Positions 15,554 to 25,091 of a stretch of 64,000 nt of DNA are shown here, piece by piece. Positions within the stretch are counted from its first letter, which is position 1, and every line of letters starts with the position of its first letter. The DNA is taken from assembly GCA_963797085.1 (NCBI GenBank), contig CAWCOA010000004.1, forward strand, positions 400,950 to 464,949. Reading direction: 5' to 3'. The notes beneath the pieces are model-generated. The model was not told where the DNA came from. It did not search any database and worked only from the letters and a program-made list of their open reading frames with translations. This DNA comes from JASJBU01 sp963797085 (GTDB taxonomy: Bacteria; Pseudomonadota; Gammaproteobacteria; Chromatiales; Chromatiaceae). The position numbers and the translations under genes are program-made.

Positions 15554-18199
15554 TCAATCTGCAGCCTGCAGCGGCTTGAGTTGTCTGCAGTTATCTATTG
15601 AATGTCTCGCATTAGCCCTCAACATGTCACTGAATTTCTCGGCATCCACGGGCTTGGAAAAATATTCACCCTGAGCCAATTCGCAACCCTCATCGAGCAG
15701 CCACCGGGCTTGCGCCTGTTTCTCCACCCCTTCCGCCACAACCTGCAGTTTCAGGCTGTGAGCCATTTGGATAATCGCCCGGGCAATCGCTTCATCCTCC
15801 GGGTCGTCCAGAATATCCCGGATAAAGGAGCGATCGATCTTCAATCGGTCCACATTGAGTTTTTTCAGGTAACTCAGGGATGAATAGCCCGTACCAAAAT
15901 CATCGATCGCAAGCTTGACCCCGGCCTGTTTCAATTTCGTGACCGTGGCCAGCACATTATGGGTATCGATAATCAGCATGGATTCGGTCAGTTCCAGCTC
16001 CAGGCGGTGAGGTGGCAGACCGGATTCCTGCAGTGCCTCGGTAATGGTTTTCTGCAGGCCTTCACGGCGCAACTGCAGTGCCGAGAGGTTGACAGAAACG
16101 GTGAACTCGGCATCTCCGGTGTTACCCCAGGCAACGGCTTGCCGGCATGCCTCTTTCAACACCCAGGCCCCGAGCTGAACGATGAGCCCGCTCTCTTCAG
16201 CGAGGCCGATGAATCTGTCCGGCGGCACAGTCCCAAATTCCTTGGTAACCCAGCGCAACAATGCCTCTACACCAACGATCTTGCCGCTGACAATGTCATA
16301 CTGGGGCTGGTAAGCCAGACTCAGCTCACCATCCTCGAAGGCCTTGCGTAATCGGGTTTGCAACTGCAGCCGCTCGAACGCCACCTGGTTCATCTCATCC
16401 GTGAAGAACCGAAAGGTATTGCGCCCGGCCTCCTTGGCGGAATACATGGCAGTATCCGCCTTCTGTAACAAGGTATCAAAATCATTGCCATCATCCGGAT
16501 AGATACTGATACCTATACTGAAAGAGGTATGCAATCGATATTCGAGGATCTTGAATGGCTCTTTGAAACAAGTCAGCAGGTCTTCACAAATAATCTCTGC
16601 ATGCGTGGCGTCTCGTAATTCACGCAGCATGATTAGAAACTCATCCCCCCCCTGGCGGCTGATGGTATCAGCTTCCCGCACGCGCTTCTGCAGATGCCCC
16701 ACCACTGCCTGCAGCAGATGGTCACCCACCTGGTGTCCGAGTGAATCGTTGACGCTCTTGAAATCATCCAGATCAAGAAACAGTAACGCGACCTTTTCAT
16801 CTTCCCGAATCGCCGCATTGACCGCCTGATCGAAGCGGTCACGCAGCAGAATCCTGTTTGGCAGGCCGGTAAGCGCATCGTGATGGGCCATGAATTGAAT
16901 GCGCTCTTCAGCACGCTGCTGTTCAGTGATATCACGCGCCACCAGAACGATACCGTCGGCCTGCCCCCGTTCCCCCACATAGGGACTGACCGTCAATTCA
17001 AAGGTGCGCAGCCCCTGATTGGTGTGTAATTCTCTCATTTGACGCGTCGGCTGACTGCTCATTGACAGCAGTTTTACCGGAGAGCTTGGCTGCGCTATGC
17101 CTTCAGCGAGCAACTCATGCTTAAAGTGCGTTTCAAAGCAGGGCTTCAAATCTTCCAAAACCTGTGCCGAATTCAACTGCAGCTTGAAGACTAGCTGCGC
17201 CTTCTTGTTACAGATACGAATCTGATAATCTTCATCAATAACCAATACCGGGTCGGCGACCGCATCGATTACGGTCTCCAGGAATTGCTGCTGGTTTAAT
17301 ATTCTGGCCTCGGATTCCTTGCGTTCAGTGATGTCCCTGCTGATGCCAATAAGGCCCAGCACTTCCCCCTCTGACGAGAAGAATGGTGTTTTCAAGGTAT
17401 CCAGCAGCACACGCCGGCCATCCACATAATGAATCCACTCTTCATTGCGTTTAGCCTCGCCGGCATCCAGCATGGCTTTATCTTTTTCCCGATAAAATTC
17501 GGCAATCTCTTGAGGAAACAGGTCGAAGTCGGTTTTTCCGATCAACTCCTGTTCCTGCAGATCGACATATTCGGTGAATGCCTTGTTGCAGCCGAGAAAT
17601 TCGCTCCGTTCATTTTTGAATGTAATGAGATCAGGCACGGAATCGATCAGTCCACGGAGCAGGGCGGTCTCCCGCACCAGGCTTTTTTGCGTCTCTATTG
17701 CCTGGGAGTGAGCAAGCGCACCTTTCAGCGCGATAGCCAGTTTGTCGACAACCTGTCTGAGTTGCCGCAGCTCCATCTCTTCGATACTACCCCGGTCCCG
17801 ATAGAGTTTAAGTACGCCGTAATTGCTGAGACGGAAGATGGCATAGGCGCCTTGTTCAATCCCACGTTCCGTGATCATGCTTGAAAAGGCCGGATCACTG
17901 TCGGGAATATGTTGAAAGGCTTGCCCCGACGACAGCTTGATGCCTGGGTGATCCGAATCCAGCCGGGTCTGCATGGCGCGCACCCGCGGCATGGCATACA
18001 GCAACTGATATTGAGAGGCGTTGGTATCCGGCGCTTGGTCTGCGTCTATCCAGAATGCGCCAAATGAGAAATCTTTGCGCCGCAGCAAAGTCTTTAGAAA
18101 CTGGGAACAAACCTGGGCTGGATCGAGGCTGCGACCAACCGCGAGAGACAACTCATAAAGCAGTTGCAGGTCAGATCGAATATCCTGTGGATTAGCCAT
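15554..18199 (-). CDS. GAF-PAS-PAS-GGDEF-EAL cyclic-di-GMP signalling protein
   Basis: A cytoplasmic protein of 881 residues with no transmembrane segment. Domains in order: a GAF-like N-terminus (about 1-170), PAS (LIDSVPDLITFKNERSEFLG), a second PAS (about 300-430), GGDEF with the intact loop QGGDEFLIM, and EAL with VEALLRW and DDFGTGYSSLSYLKKL. Both catalytic halves look competent, so it could make or degrade c-di-GMP depending on input. I chose ATG 18199 instead of 18277 because it overlaps the stop of the FIST gene (ATGGCTAA) and starts at the domain. FIST and this protein are thus translationally coupled, pointing to a shared signal. Confidence 0.9.
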   Translation of the reverse strand: MANPQDIRSDLQLLYELSLAVGRSLDPAQVCSQFLKTLLRRKDFSFGAFWIDADQAPDTNASQYQLLYAMPRVRAMQTRLDSDHPGIKLSSGQAFQHIPDSDPAFSSMITERGIEQGAYAIFRLSNYGVLKLYRDRGSIEEMELRQLRQVVDKLAIALKGALAHSQAIETQKSLVRETALLRGLIDSVPDLITFKNERSEFLGCNKAFTEYVDLQEQELIGKTDFDLFPQEIAEFYREKDKAMLDAGEAKRNEEWIHYVDGRRVLLDTLKTPFFSSEGEVLGLIGISRDITERKESEARILNQQQFLETVIDAVADPVLVIDEDYQIRICNKKAQLVFKLQLNSAQVLEDLKPCFETHFKHELLAEGIAQPSSPVKLLSMSSQPTRQMRELHTNQGLRTFELTVSPYVGERGQADGIVLVARDITEQQRAEERIQFMAHHDALTGLPNRILLRDRFDQAVNAAIREDEKVALLFLDLDDFKSVNDSLGHQVGDHLLQAVVGHLQKRVREADTISRQGGDEFLIMLRELRDATHAEIICEDLLTCFKEPFKILEYRLHTSFSIGISIYPDDGNDFDTLLQKADTAMYSAKEAGRNTFRFFTDEMNQVAFERLQLQTRLRKAFEDGELSLAYQPQYDIVSGKIVGVEALLRWVTKEFGTVPPDRFIGLAEESGLIVQLGAWVLKEACRQAVAWGNTGDAEFTVSVNLSALQLRREGLQKTITEALQESGLPPHRLELELTESMLIIDTHNVLATVTKLKQAGVKLAIDDFGTGYSSLSYLKKLNVDRLKIDRSFIRDILDDPEDEAIARAIIQMAHSLKLQVVAEGVEKQAQARWLLDEGCELAQGEYFSKPVDAEKFSDMLRANARHSIDNCRQLKPLQAAD

Positions 18200-19304
18200 T
18201 GAATAGACAAATTCCAAATGTCTTGTTATACAACTCCACAGCATGATTGCCATCACTGGCAATTTCACCCAAGGCAATCACTCCCTGTGGCTTAACTTCC
18301 GAATTATACCTTATTACCTGATCCGATATGGCTTGCAGCTCCTCCTTGAAACGATTGCCCAACAACAAAACACGTGAATAGCAGTCGCATACCAGCACAT
18401 CATGGAATCCATGCTCATTCACGCAGTCCATCACGGCCTCCAGGGCCGCCTTTTTGAGCTCCTCAGCTGCACCATGCATCAAATGCATGACCGCACCCTC
18501 TTCGACATCAGACAAACAGACCACACCCCCTTCATCGGTCAATCCGATGGGATCACGCACCACATCCTCCGCACCGCTTTTTTCTATACATATGGAGTAA
18601 TGCGGGGAAACTTTTGCAAAGAATTCCTGACGTGGCACATCAGCCAGCTCAGGGTCAATGACTGAACGATAGAGCGTCTCAGCAGGCTGCCAGTTGATCT
18701 CCTGGATGATATTACCCTCAGTCCGCGTGGCCACGAAAGGTCCCTTAATCCTGCGCCAACCATGCTTGGCTGAAACACAGGTACGCATGGCAGCGAATGC
18801 TACAAGTACCGCCTGTTGCACAAAACCCGCCGCAGTAAACAATACCGGCGCTCTACGCAGGTCATCATACCCGCTACCTGAACCGAAATAGTTGATCTCA
18901 TTACCGTAATTATTGAATATCTCGGTGAGAAAGGCGCTGATGTTGGGGGCCTGGCAGTCAGGGAAACAGAGCAGGGTGACATCAGCCCCTGCAAATAACT
19001 CTAAATTCGGCAGATCCTGCAGTGAGTCCGCGCTGAAATCATCCAATGGAATGATTGCTGGAGGGCAAACGCAATGAATGCGTTTATAAATGGCACCTGA
19101 GGCATGGTGATCAGCGCCATCAATCAAACCGGGAAACAGGGCGCCAAAAAATCGACAGTCGGTCTCATTCAACCGATCGACGAGTTCAGGAACCCATTCG
19201 CTGTGTGACGCCGCCAGCATGATGAGCCAATATTCATTCGCCTGCAGAACCTCGCCTGCCAGGCAATCCGCCAGCTGTTGCGCGGAGTCTATTTGAAGAT
19301 ACAT
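18192..19304 (-). CDS. FIST N/C-domain sensory protein
   Basis: A 370-residue soluble protein matching the FIST (F-box and intracellular signal transduction) architecture. The N-terminal half contains SGAIYKRIHCV and HGWRRIKGPFVATRTEGNII. The C-terminal half ends with the characteristic PQGVIALGEIASDGNHAVELYNKT region. FIST proteins are thought to bind small ligands such as amino acids and to feed signals to cyclases or kinases. Here its stop overlaps the start of a GGDEF-EAL protein, and its start lies 46 bp after glycogen phosphorylase, so the three probably form one transcript. Confidence 0.85.
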   Translation of the reverse strand: MYLQIDSAQQLADCLAGEVLQANEYWLIMLAASHSEWVPELVDRLNETDCRFFGALFPGLIDGADHHASGAIYKRIHCVCPPAIIPLDDFSADSLQDLPNLELFAGADVTLLCFPDCQAPNISAFLTEIFNNYGNEINYFGSGSGYDDLRRAPVLFTAAGFVQQAVLVAFAAMRTCVSAKHGWRRIKGPFVATRTEGNIIQEINWQPAETLYRSVIDPELADVPRQEFFAKVSPHYSICIEKSGAEDVVRDPIGLTDEGGVVCLSDVEEGAVMHLMHGAAEELKKAALEAVMDCVNEHGFHDVLVCDCYSRVLLLGNRFKEELQAISDQVIRYNSEVKPQGVIALGEIASDGNHAVELYNKTFGICLFNG

Positions 19305-19350
19305 TGCGCCACCTCAATTCCATCGATTCTGAGCATGCAAATCTCGATTC

Positions 19351-21882
19351 TCAACATCCGCCCTTGCCAATTCTACATGGCTTGACCCGCCAGACTTCAT
19401 GGCAATACTCGGCAATCGCCCGATCAGAGGAAAACTTTCCAATTCGCGCTACATTACGAATCGACATCCGGCTCCAGTGATTAACATCGAGATAAGCACG
19501 CGAGACCCCATTCTGGCATTCGAGATAGGACTGGAAATCGGCACACAACAGATAGGGGTCTTGCTGCATGAGCTTGTTGGTGAGAGGCTGGAAAAGCTCC
19601 TGATCTCCATGGGAAAAGAAACCGCTGTTGAGCAGATCTATCGCCGACTTGAGTTCCGGGATGTGTTGATAATATTCCCCGGGATGATAGCCCTCAAGTA
19701 ACTGCCGCTGAACCTGCGGCGCCGTCAATCCGAACAGAAAGAAGTTTTCCTCTCCGACCTCCTGGCGAATCTCGATATTGGCCCCATCCAAGGTACCAAT
19801 GGTCAGTGCACCGTTCATGGACAATTTCATGTTTCCGGTGCCAGACGCTTCCATCCCGGCAGTAGAAATCTGCTCCGACAAATCGGCAGCCGGATAGATC
19901 CTTTGTCCTCTTTTAACCGAGAAGTCAGGCAAAAAAACTACTTTAATCCGATCATTGACGCTCAGATCATTGTTGACTACATCCGCCACAGAATTGATCA
20001 GCTTGATAATCAGTTTCGCCATCCGGTATCCAGGCGCTGCTTTCCCACCAAACATGAAGGTACGTGGAGCCACATCAAGAGCGGGATTCTGCTTCAGCCT
20101 CTCGTAGAACGCAATGATATGCAGCAGATTCAGATGTTGCCTTTTGTATTCATGGATACGTTTGACCTGAACATCAAAGAGAGATTGAGGATCAACCGAT
20201 ACGCCGGTTATCTCTTGCACCCAAAGTGCCAAATCCTGCTTGGCGGCCGTCTTGGTGATCCGCCACTGTTCGAGGAATCCATGATCTTCGGCCAATCCCT
20301 CCAGGGCACGCAATTCGTCGAGGTTTGTTATCCAGCTATCACCAATATGGTCGTTCAGCAAACGGGTAAGCCGTGGGTTGCTCAGCACCATAAAACGGCG
20401 CGGCGTTACTCCATTGGTTTTATTGCTGAACTTTTCGGGCCATAAATCGTGGAAGTCTCTCAAAACCGTCGTTTTGAGCAACTCCGTGTGCAGCTGAGCC
20501 ACCCCATTGATGGCAAAACTGCCGATACAGGCAAGATTTGCCATGCGCACTGAGCGACAGCCATTTTCCTCGATCAGTGAAAGCCTTGAGATGCGCCCCT
20601 CATCTCTCAGAAATCGGATACGCACCTCGTCGAGAAAGCGGTCGTTAATTTCATAGATAATTTCCAGGTGTCGTGGCAGCAACCGTTCAAACAGGCTCAG
20701 AGGCCAACTTTCTAGGGCTTCAGGGAGCAGCGTATGATTGGTAAAAGCAAAGGTCTTGCGTGTGATATTCCAAGCCGGCTCCCATGCCATTTGATGCTCA
20801 TCCAGGAACAATCGCATCAGTTCTGCAACCGCAATGGCGGGATGGGTGTCATTGAGTTGCGCGGCAAACTTCTCATGAAAGGCCTCAAGACTGCCGGCAG
20901 TCTCCAGCTGCAAGCGAATCATGTCCTGCAGCGAACAGGAAACGAAAAAATACTGCTGTTTCAGTCGTAGTTCCTTGCCTATCTCCGGCTCATCATTCGG
21001 ATATAAGACCTTGGAGATATTTTCAGCGACCACTTTTGCGTTAACCGCGCCATAGTAGTCGCCGGTGTTGAAGGCATTGAAGTCAAAGGACTCGCAGGCT
21101 TCCGATTTCCACAGCCTCAACAGATTGGTGTTATCCACGCCATAACCAAGGATTGGCGTATCATAGGCAACGCCGTTGACGACCAGCTCAGGCACCCAAG
21201 TTACCCGCAGTCTGCCTGCGTCATCGGTATACTTTTCAGTAACGCCACCGAACTTTACCGGGAAACGCAATTTTGGGCGAAACAGTTCCCAGGGATTACC
21301 ATTGCGCAACCAGGCATCAGTCACTTCTACCTGCCAGCCATCCCTGATCTGTTGTTCGAAGATACCGAACTCATAGCGGATACCATAACCGATGGCCGGA
21401 ATCTGCAGGGTTGCCAGGGATTCGAGATAACAGGCTGCGAGCCGCCCCAACCCACCGTTGCCAAGACCAGGCTCCTCCTCCTGCTCCACAATCTCCTTCA
21501 GATTCAATCCCAGCTCATCAGCCGCCTGAATAGCCTTATCCAGAATCCCCATATTGACCATGTTATTCCCCAGATGGGGGCCCAACAGAAATTCCGCAGA
21601 CAGATAACAGACGGTGCGTACCCGGGCTTTTTTATAGGTCTGTGCCGTGCGTATCCAGCGTTCCAGCATCCGATCCCGCACCGTGTACGCGGCTGCCATA
21701 TAGAGATCCGACGGTGTTGCTACATCCTTGAAGCGGCCCTGCACGTAGAACAGATTGTCATAAAAGGCGCGCTTGAGCGCCTGCTTTGACATTCCGACGC
21801 GCACTTCATCATGGATAGGGCTTGCAGATACTGCCGCTGAAATCTCTTTTTGCATGTTGGCTAATTCCGTTTGATGTACCAA
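19351..21882 (-). CDS. glgP: Glycogen/alpha-glucan phosphorylase
   Basis: An 843-residue pyridoxal-phosphate enzyme that releases glucose 1-phosphate from glycogen or maltodextrin. Clear family landmarks are the N-terminal YLSAEFLLGPHLGNNMVNMG, the GLGNGGLGRLAACYLESLAT loop, the RRFMVLSNPRL region and the PLP-lysine motif EASGTGNMKLSMNGALTIG. The length matches bacterial phosphorylases. It leads a run with a FIST sensor and a GGDEF-EAL protein rather than the usual glg cluster, which hints at coupling of carbon-reserve use and c-di-GMP. The last residues (CRIGKGGC) are unusual and may be read-through of a few codons beyond the family end. Confidence 0.95.
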   Translation of the reverse strand: MVHQTELANMQKEISAAVSASPIHDEVRVGMSKQALKRAFYDNLFYVQGRFKDVATPSDLYMAAAYTVRDRMLERWIRTAQTYKKARVRTVCYLSAEFLLGPHLGNNMVNMGILDKAIQAADELGLNLKEIVEQEEEPGLGNGGLGRLAACYLESLATLQIPAIGYGIRYEFGIFEQQIRDGWQVEVTDAWLRNGNPWELFRPKLRFPVKFGGVTEKYTDDAGRLRVTWVPELVVNGVAYDTPILGYGVDNTNLLRLWKSEACESFDFNAFNTGDYYGAVNAKVVAENISKVLYPNDEPEIGKELRLKQQYFFVSCSLQDMIRLQLETAGSLEAFHEKFAAQLNDTHPAIAVAELMRLFLDEHQMAWEPAWNITRKTFAFTNHTLLPEALESWPLSLFERLLPRHLEIIYEINDRFLDEVRIRFLRDEGRISRLSLIEENGCRSVRMANLACIGSFAINGVAQLHTELLKTTVLRDFHDLWPEKFSNKTNGVTPRRFMVLSNPRLTRLLNDHIGDSWITNLDELRALEGLAEDHGFLEQWRITKTAAKQDLALWVQEITGVSVDPQSLFDVQVKRIHEYKRQHLNLLHIIAFYERLKQNPALDVAPRTFMFGGKAAPGYRMAKLIIKLINSVADVVNNDLSVNDRIKVVFLPDFSVKRGQRIYPAADLSEQISTAGMEASGTGNMKLSMNGALTIGTLDGANIEIRQEVGEENFFLFGLTAPQVQRQLLEGYHPGEYYQHIPELKSAIDLLNSGFFSHGDQELFQPLTNKLMQQDPYLLCADFQSYLECQNGVSRAYLDVNHWSRMSIRNVARIGKFSSDRAIAEYCHEVWRVKPCRIGKGGC

Positions 21883-22429
21883 ACATCTGGAGTGGGCATA
21901 TCACTTAAGCAACCAAATCATAATTCATCCAGAAATACAATAAGACCAGCGCAAAGATGATTAGGGAAATCGAGCAGTTAACTCGTATAATTCGCTAGGA
22001 CAATCACTCCAGCTTTGAAGTATCCAGTGCATTCTTTTTTCGATGCACTTGTGCAGCCTTTTTTACTCTCCCAATATTACAATGATGTGTTCTTTAATAA
22101 TTATTTTTTCCAATTACCTATAATCGGATTATCTACACCACTTGTACCGGGTGTTGCACCCTTGCAGATAAGCGTTGCGCATCCGTTGGATCCACACACC
22201 AGACTGCATACGGAAATTGGCTGAACATGAATGGAGTTGTGATTTCCCGGCTGTCACGGGTCAGTTTTCCAAAGGAGTCGACTGGCTTATATCCATCCAC
22301 CATCGATTCGAATTCCAAACAGTTGCGGCCAATCTCACAGCCCGTATGGGCTGCTGCCATCCACAGCAGTCAAACCTATCCGTCCGCAGTCTGCTATTGC
22401 AGGACCAGCGAGCGCGGCAAGACAACTCC
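21883..22429. other. AT-rich divergent intergenic region
   Basis: This 547-bp stretch separates glgP (minus) from the diguanylate cyclase gene (plus) and must hold both promoters. It is visibly richer in A and T around 21900-22130. Small open frames exist on both strands, but none has a recognisable product. The in-frame extension of the cyclase up to 22175 does not look like protein. I found no riboswitch or operator that I can name. Confidence 0.4.
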
Positions 22430-23914
22430 ATGAACAGTCTGATCATTGCGATTCTCTTAGGCATGGTGGTACTGCTATCCTGGCCCCTCTACCTCGAGCG
22501 GCGTAAACAGGCAGGACTTCGCCAGCAGGCAAAGGGTCTTGAGGCGAAAATAGCAGAACAGAACAGTGAACTTAGCAAAGTAATTCAGGAACGCAGACAG
22601 GCGGAGATCATCCTCAAGGCCAGTGAATTACGTAATCGACTGATTATTTATTCAGCACAGATTACTGTCTGGGAGTGGGACCTGAAGACCGATGAAATGC
22701 TCTGGAATGAGAATTTGACAGAACTGTTCGGTCACCCGCTGGGCCGGACTGAAAACACCAAACAGTGGTGGCTGGACAACGTCCATCCGGAAGATGCGGC
22801 TTTACTAAAGCAGAGTATCGATGAGTATCTGCTACTCGGCGAAGAAATCTGGCGCGAGGAATACCGATTCAGACGTTTCGATGGAGGGTGGTCCAGTGTC
22901 ATCCACTGGGGACTGGCCATTGCCGATGAGCAGGGCACAGCCATCAGAATGGTCGGCGCGATGATGGACATCACAGCGCGCAAACAGGCGGAACAGCGAT
23001 TATTAGAGAGTGAACTGAATCTTCTGGAGGCGCAGCGTATCGCACACCTGGGCAGTTGGGTCTGGACAATCGAAAGTGGAGACCTGGAGTGGTCAGAGGA
23101 ACAATACAAGATCTTTGGCTATCAGCCATGCACCTTGAAACCGGTTTACACTGATTTCATGGATGCCATCCATCTGGAAGACAAAGAGAAGGTGTCAACA
23201 GCCATCAAGCAAGCGCTGGACGAAGACCTGGCTTTCGATCTCGAATTCCGCATCATTCAGCCCGGCGGTCCCGTACGTTGGATCAACACTCAAGGTGAAG
23301 TCAGAAAAAACACCGCTGGTATCCCGAAAAAGATGGTTGGCACATCAATGGATATCACTCAACGCAAGCACCTGGAGGAGAAGCTGAAATTCCAGGCAGT
23401 GCATGATCAATTGACCGGTTTGAACAACCGCCGCGTGCTCGAGCAAAGACTCAACGACGAGGTAGATCGAGCAATCCGCTACAGACACTCACTCTCAGTG
23501 TTCATGCTGGATATCGATCATTTCAAACGGATCAATGACACTCATGGCCATACAGTCGGCGACAGCGTGCTGCGAGCGCTTGCTGAAAAATTGGAGAGTA
23601 CCACTCGAAAAACCGATTTTCTGGCCCGCTATGGCGGAGAGGAATTCGTCGTCGTCCTGCCGGAAACCACCCATGACACGGCGCTGTTCCTGGCACAGCG
23701 TCTCCGCGAAGAGATCGCCATGCAGCCTGTCTCTGTGAACGATGAGCTGCACCTGCCAATAACCGCCAGCATCGGCATTGCCAGCTTTCCGGAACATACC
23801 CAGTCACCAGAAGAACTACTGGGTATGGCGGACAAAGCCATGTATGACGCAAAACATGAGGGCCGCAACAGGGTTAAAACCGCAAATTTCGGCAGCTTAG
23901 CCAGTCAGAGCTGA
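22430..23914 (+). CDS. PAS-PAS-GGDEF diguanylate cyclase, membrane anchored
   Basis: A protein of 494 residues from the ATG at 22430. One N-terminal membrane segment (LIIAILLGMVVLLSWPLYL) is followed by a coiled coil (about residues 30-65), two PAS domains with PAC ends (GAMMDITARKQAEQRL and GTSMDITQRKHLEEKL) and a C-terminal GGDEF domain with the active loop RYGGEEFVVVLPET. PAS1 has a WxWDLKTDEMLWNENL signature. It should synthesise c-di-GMP in the cytoplasm under PAS control; no cofactor-binding residue stands out. I preferred this start because a hydrophobic anchor follows directly. It converges with gspB. Confidence 0.88.
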   Translation: MNSLIIAILLGMVVLLSWPLYLERRKQAGLRQQAKGLEAKIAEQNSELSKVIQERRQAEIILKASELRNRLIIYSAQITVWEWDLKTDEMLWNENLTELFGHPLGRTENTKQWWLDNVHPEDAALLKQSIDEYLLLGEEIWREEYRFRRFDGGWSSVIHWGLAIADEQGTAIRMVGAMMDITARKQAEQRLLESELNLLEAQRIAHLGSWVWTIESGDLEWSEEQYKIFGYQPCTLKPVYTDFMDAIHLEDKEKVSTAIKQALDEDLAFDLEFRIIQPGGPVRWINTQGEVRKNTAGIPKKMVGTSMDITQRKHLEEKLKFQAVHDQLTGLNNRRVLEQRLNDEVDRAIRYRHSLSVFMLDIDHFKRINDTHGHTVGDSVLRALAEKLESTTRKTDFLARYGGEEFVVVLPETTHDTALFLAQRLREEIAMQPVSVNDELHLPITASIGIASFPEHTQSPEELLGMADKAMYDAKHEGRNRVKTANFGSLASQS

Positions 23915-23952
23915 ATCAGACCCGCTGCTGCAATCCCGCTCCCAGGGCCTGA

Positions 23953-25089
23953 TCAGATTTTGACCTTACCATCTCCATAGTCGATGACCACCCCCTCTCG
24001 GGTGATGCGATCCAGCTTGAGGCCCTGCCGCGCCAGGGGGTCACCCTCCCGGTAGCGGCGCATGTCGATGATCACAAAACGTTCTGCCGCCACTTCATTG
24101 TATACATGGATGGTGATCTCAATATTCTTCAGTTTCTTCTGAATCTTAGCTGGCAACTCCCAGATCTCGGGGATACGCGGTTCTTCTACGACCACCGCTT
24201 GCACGGTCTCCTCAACAGCCTTCCCGGCCGCCTCCGGTGCAGGTTCTTCGGCCGGCACCTCAGGCTTCTCAGATTTACTGACCCGATCTGTCTTGACCTC
24301 CGGTTCAGGTAGAACAACGGGGGCTTTCGTGGCTAACTCGACAGCTGGTGTCACTGCGGCTATCTGCTGCGTAGGGACGCTGCTCTGGTCTGCCTTGGAC
24401 TTGGCTTCAGGCACAACAACGGGGGCGGCTTTCTTGGGCAGCTCGACAGCTGGAGTCACTGCAGCTATCTGCTGCTTAGGGACGCTGCTCTGGTCTGCCT
24501 TGATTGCCGGCTTGGGCTCCACAGTTACTGCTTGAACAGGTAGCTTGGCAGAGACCGCCGCAGGTATGTCCTTGCTTTTAGGCACAGCCTTCGCTACTGA
24601 CGGCACTGCCGCAGATCTGGCCAGGGGTTGTGCTTTTACAGCGGCTATGGGCATAGACGGCAAGGCTGCTTCAAACAGAGGCGGCGCGTTGGTCTCTGCC
24701 TGAGTCTGTGCGTTTGAGACCGGATCGACCGGTGGCTGCGGCGCTGCTGGACTGACTTGAACCGACGCTAACTGTGACGGCGCTGGTGTCACTTCGACCA
24801 CTTGCCGGACCGGGGGTGGAGCTTCACGCGGCATTGCCTGGGGCACCACGGGCTGGCTCTCCGGCCGGACCTTGTCCGTCCGCAGTTCCGCAATCTCTGG
24901 AGGCGATCCAGTGTCAATCAGCAGCCACCAGATGGCGAAATTGACCATTATCAGTCCAGCACCAAACAACCAAAGAATGGGTCTTTGCCATAATGGCTTG
25001 GGTCGGGACAGGGGTTCTTTCCGTTGGGCAGGGCCACGAGCGTTGCGCTCTTGTTCTGCGCGCTCCAGCGCTTCCAGGATGGATGACAT
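23953..25089 (-). CDS. gspB: GspB/ExeB, type II secretion assembly protein
   Basis: A 378-residue bitopic membrane protein. The cytoplasmic N-terminus MSSILEALERAEQERNA is the classic GspB/ExeB start, followed by one membrane segment (PILWLFGAGLIMVNFAIWWLL). A long periplasmic linker rich in Pro, Ala and Val follows, then a C-terminal domain (IPEIWELPAKIQKKLKNIEI... RFVIIDMRRYREGD) that in ExeB helps insert the secretin. The linker holds two near-identical copies of a segment of about 33 residues. I rejected the longer frame to 25308 because it overlaps exeA. It directly follows exeA, as in Aeromonas, with a 2-bp gap. Confidence 0.9.
   Translation of the reverse strand: MSSILEALERAEQERNARGPAQRKEPLSRPKPLWQRPILWLFGAGLIMVNFAIWWLLIDTGSPPEIAELRTDKVRPESQPVVPQAMPREAPPPVRQVVEVTPAPSQLASVQVSPAAPQPPVDPVSNAQTQAETNAPPLFEAALPSMPIAAVKAQPLARSAAVPSVAKAVPKSKDIPAAVSAKLPVQAVTVEPKPAIKADQSSVPKQQIAAVTPAVELPKKAAPVVVPEAKSKADQSSVPTQQIAAVTPAVELATKAPVVLPEPEVKTDRVSKSEKPEVPAEEPAPEAAGKAVEETVQAVVVEEPRIPEIWELPAKIQKKLKNIEITIHVYNEVAAERFVIIDMRRYREGDPLARQGLKLDRITREGVVIDYGDGKVKI
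24313..24502 (-). repeat. Two-copy coding repeat in the GspB linker
   Basis: Copies at about 24313-24397 and 24415-24502 are nearly identical at DNA level and encode two versions of a segment that starts ADQSSVP and continues QQIAAVTPAVEL. The copies differ at only a few bases, which suggests recent duplication within the linker. Such repeats usually change only linker length. Confidence 0.75.
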
Positions 25090-25091
25090 CG

